Assembly: GCA_013399015.1 (NCBI GenBank)
Contig: VWZX01004666.1
Coordinates: forward strand, 4,684,156-4,748,155
Source of the DNA: Galbula dea
Lineage: Eukaryota > Chordata > Aves > Piciformes > Galbulidae
Direction: 5' to 3'
Length of the DNA stretch: 64,000 bases
Shown here: one piece after another, positions 35,901 to 47,900 of the stretch
Layout: each line of letters starts with the position of its first letter
How positions within the stretch are numbered: position 1 is the first letter of the stretch
Translations under genes and position numbers: made by a program
Notes under the pieces: generated by a model
What the model saw: only the letters and a program-made list of their open reading frames with translations
What the model was told of the DNA's origin: nothing
The model's database searches: none

Positions 35901-38900
35901 CCTCAGTGGTATTGCAACTGTGCATGCAAGTGTAAGAAAAAAATACAGGCTCTACAGTTGTCCCAGACATAGCTTAATAAGAAGCAATAAAAACTGTGGG
36001 GTTTTTTTAATAGTATTTCATATGTACACTTACTAACTATAGTCTAAGAAATACATAAACTACTAAGAGCCGTAATTACAATCATCCTGTTGTCGTACAG
36101 CAGCTGGCACAGCACAAACACTTACTGAGTCCTGCTACAACAGTCAGTAAGTGCCAAAGAAAGCAGCAGCCCTATTAATGCCAGCATGCAGACAGCCTGC
36201 GCAGCCAGGGCTGCGCTTCAACAGATGCATGAGAACAACAGCAAACTGGCAGTGGACAGGGCACAACATGATCCCTTTTCTGCTCTTCAAAGAAACATCT
36301 CCACACGAACAGGGAACGCAGCCTACATAAAAAACAGTCAAATATTTTCAGAAGGAACACTGCAGGATCTACAGTGCTCCATTAGAGACGTTGTTAAACA
36401 CAGCAGTCTACTTTTAGGGATGAGTCCTCTCTCTGACAAGCTGATCACACATCTAAGGGCAGAATTTGTCTGCTGGAAAGCAGCTGTTTGTGTTTTATAA
36501 GCTAAAGTTTCTCTTACCTATGGAATAACTCCAGTATTTCACAGGGAATCATCATCCATCTAACTGAAGTACCCTCTAACGGACCATCAGCCTCATATCC
36601 CCTTTGAAATAGCACAGCTGAGCACTTGCTGGGCCACGATTTATTTTTTACCTTCTAAGACATCTTGCTAACTCTATAGCTCAACAGTGACAGCCGAATT
36701 TCACACTGCGATAGCCCCCCATCGATTTTTCATTCCCAGGAAGCAACTCCACAAATTAAAGTTAACAGCATTTCTGAAACTAAGAAAAAAAAAAAAAAAA
36801 AGAAACAAAAGAAGGGGCAGACAAAGAGGCACAAATGGCAAAATGCCTAAACTGTGCCCCAACATCAGAACAAAATTTCTTCTTGGGGTTCTCACCAGTT
36901 ATGGGACAGGGATTCTACTTCCCCAAAGCCAGCAGCCACCTTGTGTTTGCAGACGCTTCAGCTCTAAAACATCACAGATTCAATAGGTTTATTTTAATAA
37001 GAGTCCCTCCCTATATGAAAACATCAAAATATACAGAAAACTGTTCTAAGGCATGAGAACTAGACCAAATTTCTGGACACAGCTGCACTTCACAGATACC
37101 AGCTCCTCCCAAGTCTGAGCATGTACAGTCAGCCTGCCTCACTGAGCTTCGTCAACCACTAGCCTGTGATGAGCCATGACACTGACACAATTCCAGTTGG
37201 TAATAACGCTTCAGACCATCATTGGCATGTCACAATTTCTACCGAACAGTTAAAGGAGATAGCAGAATAAAGAAATGCAGCCCAGCACTCTGCTCACTGT
37301 CACCATAACCTGAAGGATGAAGAAGTGCCAAAGTCTCACTTCATAATGAAACAGAGCATCTATCTACATACCCTTTCAACAATGAACACCAGTATACAAC
37401 CACAAATTACATATTACTGAAAGAAAGGACTAAAACCTAATAAAGTTAAAAATCTGGACACAAACAGGACAGCCCAGCAGCACGCTCTCAGCCTGGCTTT
37501 GACAATCCCATGCTTCAGTTCAACTTCCTGGATCCTGTCTCAAGTTTTAATGGACCCATCTGGGACTGGGCTCACCAGCAGCATCATGCTCTTTCTCAGC
37601 AGAGCACAAAGGGTTGGTTCATTTATGACTCAAGTTAATTTTTTAATTCTGTCTTTGCCATACAACGTTCTTGTCTCCCACAAAAGCTTATTAACAGTGT
37701 GATACTATGGAGAAGGGCTGCAGAGCGCTTATCCTCTGCTATGAATTCACAACAGCTTCCGTTTCCCTCTGACACATCATCTTGAGCATGGCTCCTTCCC
37801 TTTCAGGCCTCTATTAATCGTCCCGCTTCACATTCAGTCTGCTCTCCTCTCAATTCACCTGCCCTGGAGCAGGGTCCCTGTGATAAGACACTGCTACCTC
37901 TCTGACAGCTCTCACACACCTGACTCTGCACAAGGACCTCAACCTAAACTTTAACTGATGCTCTGTCCTGTGCTGCCACCCCACAGCCCCTCTGGAGCTG
38001 ATGCTTTTGGAAAGAGGTTAGGTGGGGGGAAAGGGGAGGATAGAGGAGATAGGAAAAATAAAACAAATACAATTGCTTTTTGTCTCTAAACCCCTCTTTT
38101 TAACCCAACGAGTGCCTCACCCAATGAAGCATGATAAGCATGAAGTGTTATAAAGAAGATAATTATAAAGGGATTTAATGCTTGGCAGGCTCAGATCGCA
38201 AGGTTTATAGCAGAGGTAGCATACTCACTTAAACAGCCTTGTGTCCGGGTTTGCTAATATGCAGGCAGCGTGGCTGGGGCCAAGCGGAATCAGAAACAAG
38301 ATTTGTTTTACGAAAAAAAGAGCACAGCCCCCTTTCCACCGAGGATGGCAGCTCCAGTCCCACCTCCTTCCACTTCTGTCCCATCCCTGATTAATGATGT
38401 TGTCTGCCTGATTTATGACCCACCCCAACAGATTAGAGTTTCCCTCTTCAACCTCCCCCCTGCCTTCACCCCTCTCCCCCCCGGAAGGCACAGCCACACT
38501 CTGCTGGAAATATTAGAGAATTATTAAATAAACATTCATACGTCATGTCTCTTCCCATACTGAGCTCATCGTAGTCAACGCTCAGCGGCCAGGTCCTGTT
38601 TGCTTTGGGGCTGACACCAAACAGCTGGAGTGATTCATGGAGAGGCTGGCTACAATGCTCTGTGCCATATATCATGCTCGCAGCGCTCCCTGCCCCGGCG
38701 GAGATAAACTGATCAACCACAACGGGCTGGAATGAATTTATGACAACACAAAATTGAGGAAAACAAATGGGAGGTGACCCAGTGGGCCACTAACCCAGAC
38801 TCTCTCACTGGCCTGCAATCTAGTCTGGTGGCAGAAAGCAAAATTGAACATTGGCACTCTGAATTAAGATGCTGGCTTTTAACCCTGGGGAACCTCGGTT

Positions 38901-41900
38901 TCAAAATGGCACCAGACCCCCACCAGGCAGCATCTCATGAAGGAGGGGGGAGGAAGACTTTTTGTGTGGAAAATGTTTTTTGCAGCTCTCTGTGCATGAC
39001 AGTGCTTTTGCTGAGAGTATGTTGGTGGAGGAGTTGGGGAGGATGCCTGGGCAATTAGGGATGAGCTGATCTCTCTGAGCAATGCTGCATCTTGAGTCAA
39101 GGTAAAGGAGTGTTGCACTGGCTGAGCTCTGCTCGTCTGCCGAAGATGCCAGCCACCGCAAAGGCAGTGGCTGAAGTCCTCAGTAGATGGGCAGAGCTCA
39201 GCAAGTGCAATGGTTCTTTACCTCTCCCCATGAGGCTTCAGCACCACAGGGTATCTCCCAGACACACTGGTGATATAAGAAAAGCTCAGCAGGGATGAAA
39301 CACCCTGTAGCACTGGGAAGGAGAGGTGGGACCAGTACCACTTCCCTTGCTACCTGTGGCTGCCATCTAATGCAATGCAGATGAGGTCAACAGTGAGAAC
39401 CCTGCTCAAGCTACCATGGATGTGGCATGGCTGCAAAGGACAGCTGGGACCAGCATCATGTGTCTCATTACCTGTGGCTGCCATCTGAAGTTCAACACAA
39501 TGCAGATGAGGTCAACCTGTCCAAGATATTGATGACCTGGCACGGCACAAGGAGAGGGATAACAAACGCAGATTTACCCCAAGCCCCATCTAGCTGTTCT
39601 ACATGCAAGAGACTCTTCCACGAAAACCCAAGTTTATATTAAATTAACTTGCTCAAGCAAAAAGCTTCAGCTGCGTGCCAAAAGGAGAACTGCTTGCTGT
39701 ACTGTATTAATGGATTAAAAACCAACCAAACAAAACCACACTGCTCTCCTTACCTAGACTTATTTTTGGAGAAGGGGAGGGGGAAGGAATGTCATTCTTA
39801 TAAGAGAAAGATCAATACGTGGATCGCTGCTAATTCTATTAGGCACTACTCTGAACTGAGAGCATGGCTAGCACAGGTGGTAAGCCATGTGCTTCTGGAC
39901 AATTTAAAAAATGCTAATCAGACACTACACGGGGTTTAACACGCCAATCAATAATACTCAGATTTAAAGGCAAATTTAAAGTTATAAACAATGGAGTAAA
40001 GTGATGCTGCCAAAAACTTCCTGTAAGCACCACCCAAAACAAGAAAAATGAAACCAATTTAGCTCCAGATTAAGAAACAGGAACTAGAGATGAATCAATT
40101 TAGCCTGTTGGGCTGGGTCGCCATATATCATGGCTCAGCAGTGGAGTGGGAAGCAGCCAGACAGTGTGAAACCCCTCCCCCTCCTTTTCTGTAGGCTTGT
40201 AGCTCTGATCCCTGTTATCAATTAATTTAACAGAACCCCTCTACACCGACAAGCACAGAGAGCATTCAAGACTCCTTAAATGGCAGGACAGAAACTATTT
40301 GTCATGCACAAATTTCAAAGGAAAGGAGGAGAGCAAAACAAAAAAAAAAAAGCAGCTAGGAATTCTCTACCTGAAACATCATCTTGTTTTCTGAACCTCG
40401 ATGAAAAAACTCACTTTAAATAAAAAGCTCTCCCTGCTACTTTCAAAAAATCAGCATTGTTGAAAAGACTCAGAAAGACACTTAAGACTTTTCCTGCAAT
40501 TTCCACTATTTTTGATGAATTTTTGCATGTTTTGTGGAACTGAGGCATGTATGCTCCCCCCATTTCACAGCGGTGTTAGCACAACTGTTGTTTGGAAGGG
40601 ATTCTGGGATCCTTCAAAAGGTGCTAGCTAAAGCCTCTTTGATCAGATTATTAAAGCTACGTCAATTTTATCACTTGAGCTCAAGTGTTCTGGAAAATGT
40701 CAAATCCTTTCAGCTCCTGCAGTTTAAAGGTTTTCAATAGGAGTGGATCTGGGAGGGTGAAGGGCTCTTGGGCTGACAGGCAGGCGGCCCAAAGGGAAGC
40801 CAAGCAGCTGCTGAGACAGAGGCTGACAGATTAGGGCAGAAGTGGTTAAGTCCTTGCCACCAAGACAGCATGCAATGGTTGGCTCACTGTAAGGACAAAA
40901 CTGCTTCTGCACTGACCTGCACGCTCCCAAACTCAGCAGTCCTTTGCCAAAGCCTGCTCACTGAGATACAGCGAACAGCAGACAGCCCACATTTGGGACA
41001 TGCTAATAAAAAGCCTTGTAAAACGGAAAAGTGTTCAGACAGCAAAGCAGTGTTAAAGTTTCCTCTGCAGCTAGGAGTTTCCCCAGGTAACCTCTAACTG
41101 TGAACGTATGCCTTGCCAGACTGCCTGAACTGTCAGAGATCCTGAAATGTGCCAAAGACACAATCTCTCAGTCAGGACCAGAAGCTGGAGAACAAACTAC
41201 ACTGAAAAAAACCCCTTCTGTAAAGTCAGCTTAACACTACCACCAGCCTTCTCCCATCCCAAATTATCAAATGGACCTCATCCCCAAAACATAAATACTG
41301 TCTGTTTAAAACTGACAATTATTTCACTGCTTCCACGTCATTCAAGATGTTCTGTCTCTCACTTATTCTTCGGGCAACATTTTATATGGCAATAATGAAC
41401 TTAAAACACTGTCCCATCTCAATTAATGCAGCCCACAGCAGCAGGGAAGAGCCTACAGTTTTAGGTTTGGATCATCAAATCTGCCTGAGCAGTAAATCAG
41501 CCTAGCAGTGTGTGGAAGAAGGCAGAGGATAGAAGTTGTTATTCAAATGCACAGTGCGGATAAAACAATTTATTTCTATCCTGGACTAGGCTACAGGATA
41601 CCCAGCAAGCAGAAGAGACCTGGAAAGGAGATGGCCAGGAGCCCCTGCACTACTGTATATTCAAACACTAGGACTTAAACTTCTGAATCAACTGGAAAGG
41701 CTGCAGACACTCAGGAGCTGAGACACTATTTCCATTAACAATCATACAAAGGTGAAATCTAGATCTTAAGGGAAAAGAAATTCTCTCAGTGAGGCTTCTG
41801 TAAAGTTACAGGACTGCTGGGGATCCCTGTTGCTGAAATGATGGAGGGTGGAACATACAGATACCACAGACAGAACAGACTAGAAACCATGTGAAAGACT

Positions 41901-44900
41901 GATCTCAAAAACCAAGATGCAACAATAAGATAACTTCAGTAAAGCAGGACCCCAAGATACACTGAGCAGAAATCTTGAAGGGGAAATAATAAATAAATCA
42001 AACTGCAGCTTGACAAGCCTATTGTTTTTTTCATGCTAAGTGAGTTTGAATCTTCACCTCCCATCCAAAGTCCCAGCTCTAGTCTAGGTTGCTGTGGACC
42101 ACATAATGTATTTGAAAACTCACCATAACTAGAATATGGTGGAAAGCATGGATATATCTATTTGCATATTTTTAAAGAAAGCAACTTGTAGTGGAGAATC
42201 CCTTTGGAAGCTGCGCTCAGTTCCTTGTCAATGGGTTTCTGCCCATGCAGATATCTGTGGAAGACTCCCCACAGGCCTTCTGTGGACACAGCAGCAGTAA
42301 ATTAGGACACCAAGAGCTCCAAGTCCATTCTTCATGTTAGAACACAAGTTCTCTTAGTGGCAAAACTTCAAATATGCCTACATCCAGATTAGTACTGCTT
42401 CTGGGAACACCAGTTGGGACACAATGGCTCCTTAACCAAGGAAAATGAAAGTTATCCACTTTACACTCACTTTTCAATGTCACTGTTCTTACAGGTCTTC
42501 TGCATAGTCTCCTGTTTACTGCTTTCACCATTACTCGTTGAGGGCATTTCTGTTGAGGGAAGAATGAACAGATTAGTAAAAGAACACTTGATCACTGCAA
42601 TGAAACAGCATAGGCAAGCTACAGTTTGAGAAGCAGAGGACCCTGATGAGTCATTTTCATCCTGGTTCTCGGAAAGAGACAGAAGAGATGGCTGCTACCT
42701 GTCCCTGTCTGGTAGGGAGGCCCTCCCTCTGGACGGGTTGAAGACAGAACCCATACTTTCTACTCAGCTCATACTGACTGACTCTTGCAGACATACCAGT
42801 TGTTTAAGTCAGGGTTTAATTCAGGAAGGTTTGATTCGGCTGCCATGCTGAATTGTACTTCTAGAAATGTGGGTTCAGAGCAAATCCACCCAGTCCAGCC
42901 CTCACTCTCAGCTTCTCCCTTTTCTTCTAGTACTATCGGTCCCATGGCTCCTCCCAGCACTGCAGAGTTGGAGATAAGCCAACTTATCCTGGGGCCAGCT
43001 CCTGGGCTGTAGGTTCAGCACCACATCTTCAAGTAAAAGGTATGAAGAAAATGGCTCATCACCTCTGTGGCTGCAGTTACTGAAGCTGAACACACCTACA
43101 CCACAGTGAGTGCTCCCCTACACCACAGAAGAAAATAACTATGATAGATATCTTATGTCTACATTTAATCATCATGCCCTTGGCAAAACTGGTTCTACTC
43201 ACCTCCCTCCCACTACAAGCAGTTATGTCTTTTAAGCATTTTCAAGGCTGGGAATCAAATGCCCAAAGCATTACAGTAACAGAACAGGGAACAAAATCAC
43301 TGGGACAAGTCTCTTCAGGTCGCTGAGCTTCAGCTCCCCTCCTAAGGGAGCTAGAGCAGCACTGCCCAGCTCTGGAAATGGATTTGGCATCTACAGCTGG
43401 AAAGCGCCAGGTTTTATTATTCTCATATTTCCACTAAGTTGCTGGTTACACTTCCAGTGCTGCTGGCATTAAATAAAAAACCCCAGCAGTTGAATGAGTT
43501 TAACACTCCTCTCTCCCTTAATGCCATTAGCTTTCAAATAATGCATGCAAACGTAAAAGTTCATGTTCACTCATTTGCTCTGCAGTCTCAACTACAGGCC
43601 ATGAAATAAGACAGATCCTAGAGTTCCTGCTCCAAAGGTGCAGGCTTCAGACCTGCAGGCTTTTCATGCTGTACAGAGGCCAGCAACCACGAGACCCACC
43701 CAACATATCATGATGCAAGTTTCTAGCATACCCTTTAAAAGAAGGGAAGGTGGTAAGAAGGCAGTTGAAAAAAACCCAAGCAACAGGTGCCTGTGTAGCT
43801 TAAACCCCCAGCAGCTGAACATCACCACCACACAGTCAAGCTCTGATGGCTCCATCAGTTTGGTTTTTTTTACAGAAGTCTGTCTTTTAGCAACACAACA
43901 GCAAGCCAATCTAACCAATAGCAGTTAACTTTTCATTTTTGGCAAGTCCCTCAGCTGCCACTGACTACAGTCAACTGTCCTGTAAAGTTTCAAAAAGATA
44001 GTGCAATTGTATGTGCATACATATCAGCTAGTGCTGTGCAAGAGCATTTGTAACTACCATTTGCCTAATTAATGGCTATCAGAGGATATGGAGTATCTAT
44101 CTGCCCTCCCGTAGCACAAAACCAAATTGATAATTTACAAGGTCAACACTCACCATCGCTGGCCCATTTAGAAAACTCTGGTGTTATCCGAGTACTGGGT
44201 GTGCCACCACTACAAGAGAAAAAGGCATAATGCTCAAGGTTGAATATGGAAAATTTTGCTGCTCAAGAAAAGCTACCCCTTCCATCCACTACTACTCTCT
44301 CAATACTTTTATCCGTCAGTCTAGGCTTCAGTTGTGAGCAGTTGCCCTCCTGCTGGAGGTGTTTTTATGCTAGTCCACATTTCTACCAGTGTTCTCCCAA
44401 CCTGCACTTCTAGCTGTGACCTGTGCTGAATCACATGGGGGTTGTGATGCTGACTGCATGGGATTCAAACAGCACCTGTGACCTCATTTTTGAATACACA
44501 GTTTCAAAGATAAAACCTTACTCGTGAACAGAAATCCTCTGCGTTGCAGTAGCTTCTCCCTTTAAGAATAACTTTACACCTTCATAAGCCCCATCTTTTC
44601 TATTTCCCATTTGAAGAAGAGCAGCATTGAAGTACAGACAACTCCTCACCCTGTCCGTTCTCTCACAAGCCAATAACAGAGACCAGAAGTGAAAAGATCT
44701 TCTAAGCAGGCTGCATACCTGTGACTGTGTAACATTTTAGCTCTATGAGCTAAGACAGTTGCACTTAAAAGGTAACAGGCTCATGCTTCAGGGCATCAGC
44801 TACCCTACTGCATTTCTACAGAAAACTGCCAGAATTTCAAAGTGCTTTAACAAGCAACATCACCTCTCCTGTTTTACAGATGGGCAAACAAGTCCAGAAG

Positions 44901-47900
44901 ACATGCAAGAACCTTGTCCAAACTGAAAAACAATGTGTTAGGTGCAAGCCACATGAAGGAAATGGGTCTCCTAGCCTCAGTGCTTGGTGAGACAACTAAG
45001 GACCTAAGGGCCCACAGCCTTTGAAAAGGGATAGCCCAGCATCCTCCTGCTGCAATATCACTGTCGTGGCTGTGAAGGAGGTTCAGAATCCTTGAGGGCC
45101 TATTGAACTAGTATGGTTAGCAAAGTATCAAACAGACCAATGGTTTGGATCCAGTGTGGCAAGTGCCACGTTTCTATGGAGTGGAACCTAATTTTGAGCT
45201 AGTGTTTGTGACATGCTAAGCAGTAAGAAAACTTCATTTCACTGCTCTATCAATCACTTCAACCTTGACCTCAGAGGATCACTCAGTGAAAGAGATAGAG
45301 GGGTAATTTAAGCCCTGTTTTATGCAGGGCAGAGGGCTTAGAAAGCAATCCTAGTTCCCTGTTAAGACTCATTTTATTTGCCTGAAATACTTCCCCAAGT
45401 GCCCTGAACGCTGGCTGCCTACATTCTGCACATATGTATGTGAGCAGAACACACATCCTGGTCCCAGCCCAGAATCGAACGCAGAAGGATTAGTTTGCTT
45501 TATCCCACAACACATAATGGCATGCAAGAAAATCACACCCTGGGTGCCAGACTCCTAATGTGCTGAACAAGATTTAGACAGCATCACATTACACTAAGCA
45601 AGATGATGCGTAAGGTCTTAGTACAGCACCGTTTCCCCACCACCAGAATTCACACTCTATCCAGCACTGCCGAGGAAGAAGATGGCACTGGCTGGGCAGT
45701 AGAGTGGGTAAGGGAGGGAGAGTGTGCAAGGAGGCTTTATGAGGCTGCACAGGTAGAAATTGAGACCCATCCATCACAGTGTGCTTCTTTGCAAGTCTCT
45801 CTTGTTGCGACCTTTGTGCTCAAGTGAACAGGTATTTTCCACAAATTGAGACTCCCTAAAAGTAATGAAAGCAAATTAGAAAGGCACAGTACTTACTTTA
45901 AAACAGCACCTCGGAGTGCCTCCCTCTCTTTGGCTTCACCTGGCTCTTCCCCAGTGCAAGGGATAACATCTGCCTCTGTGTACCTGAGCACAAGGGGTTA
46001 AGGAATGTACAGCCTTGCTGCAGACAACTGAAAGGCCTCTGAGATGGTTAGGACACTACCTGAGATACGGAACAAACCATGCCAACTGGCAACACCTCAA
46101 AAGAACTGGGGCCAGTACCCATGGAAAAGATTGCTTTTAAATTCTGGATTAAAGTTTTGATTTAGGTAGAAAAAGTCTTTTGGTAGCAACATGACACCAC
46201 AGCCCCCTTCCTCGATCTCTGCAAGCCTAACTTGCACCATTTTGCTATTTCTGCTGGAGGTACAGAGATCTTTTACCAGCTAAGTGTTGGGGTCTTCAGT
46301 CATAAAGGCTGGTACGGATTTTAATAAAATCCAATTTTACAGCTACACATTTGTCTCATCACAGCTAAGTCAATGTCTGCCTAATAGCCTTGCAGGAATT
46401 CTTCCCTGATGGCTGTTACAGCTGCTGCAAGGCAGAAGTCTGCCCACAGCTCTTCCAGAACTGTGCCCAAAGAGCCTGTCTCCCAGAGAGAGAAGTTCTC
46501 CAAAACTGCCCTTAATTTAGTTCTGCCTATGAACTGCCTAATGAAAGGAAAAAAATTCAGTCCCTCAAAGTGGCAGATAAATAGTACTTGAAATGTTTAC
46601 TGCACAAAACCCCTAAAAACAAAGGAGTATCTCATGGAAAATAAATTCAATTCCTATCCATGAAGAAGGAAAAGCTACCCAAATGGAAGAAACCTCGATG
46701 GAGAAAACAGCTTGCTTACGAAACAGAACAGAGAAACACCACCTTTGATTTCCTGCAATGTCTCCTACAGACTTCACCAAACAGGTCTAAAGTAGTGCTG
46801 CATCAACAGAAAGATCTCAAAGGGAGTAACTGGGAATCCCTCCTAGTTCATATAACATGGTAACTGGAGAAGGTAGTTATCATTTCCGGCAGAGCTGGAC
46901 ACAGGTTATCCATGACTACCCGTACAGCAGTGCTGTATGACAGCTAGCTGAAGATGCACCTGTAGGTTCCCTCTCAGTCACAGACTTTCAAAAACGATAC
47001 TGTGGTTTCCCGTATTCAAGTGTGTCATCTCCATCCACATCAAGGTCAGCATCACTGTCTGGATTCTCCTTGCCGCTGCACATGATAAACCCAGAACCTG
47101 GAAGAAAATAAAACACATGGATAAGCATTTGAATTGTAGATGAAGTGTAGGAGATCTCCTAAGGATGGTGCAACAGCACCAGTCTGAAGGCTCAGACTCT
47201 TGAGCCCACCGGACTCTCACCAGCACACTTACACAACCTTGTGCTGCCAGCGCAAATTTCCACTCTTCTGGCCCAGAATAGTGAGCTGTATTTCTTGTAG
47301 TGTATATGTGTGCAGAGAGCAGGACAAGGTGAAGGTCTCATCTCCAAGGACAGCATGCAGACACAGTTCTTTACTGTCGCTCTTTAGAACTGATGCTCTC
47401 ACTGATTCATTAAGCCCCCAATAAAATTTGTTTATATGGATTTGATATTTCCCTTCCCTGAATATAAAGAAGGTCCTTAACGAGTGATAACCGTAGCATG
47501 ACAATGATTTTAAGACTAACCTTTCCCTAGAAGCATAAACTACCTTTTACTTCAAAGTAATTGCTCGCTTTAATTTTTAGCAGAGGTAACAAAACCAGCA
47601 TCACCAATGTAGTGTCCACTGCCTGCACCAACAGGCAAGTTTGTAGGTCAGCTCTGTGGTGTCGCTGGGGCAGCCCTCTTCCAGTAGATCTCTGAAAGTG
47701 TTTCACACACTGGCTACACACTGCCAGCCAATACGTGCCACAAGCTGCCTTCACTTGCTGCAATGGGTCATCCAGTAAATCTTGACTCCTTCAGCTCATC
47801 ACAATGTTTGGGAGAAGATTTAGAGGAGTAAGAAAGACCTAGACCTGTCAAAGAAGCTGGATAGTCGTTCAAAGCTGCCTTAGAAGTCACAGCGGGCAAT

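Larger units (their letters stand above)
27435..42470 (-). other. RNF220 15-kb intron, dense with candidate regulatory blocks
   Basis: This is the element-richest intron. It holds the inverted 190-bp pair, several TAAT-rich blocks listed separately, a CA microsatellite (33770-33787), a TC run (34170-34182), a poly-A run (36784-36800) and a short direct duplication (39327-39516). A 176-codon plus-strand open frame at 27598-28128 has no recognised homology. No CR1 was seen. Confidence 0.6.

Noticed and set aside
45465..45485. tRNA B-box-like GTTCGATTC on the minus strand
   Set aside because: No A box or cloverleaf can be drawn around it; at best a SINE trace.
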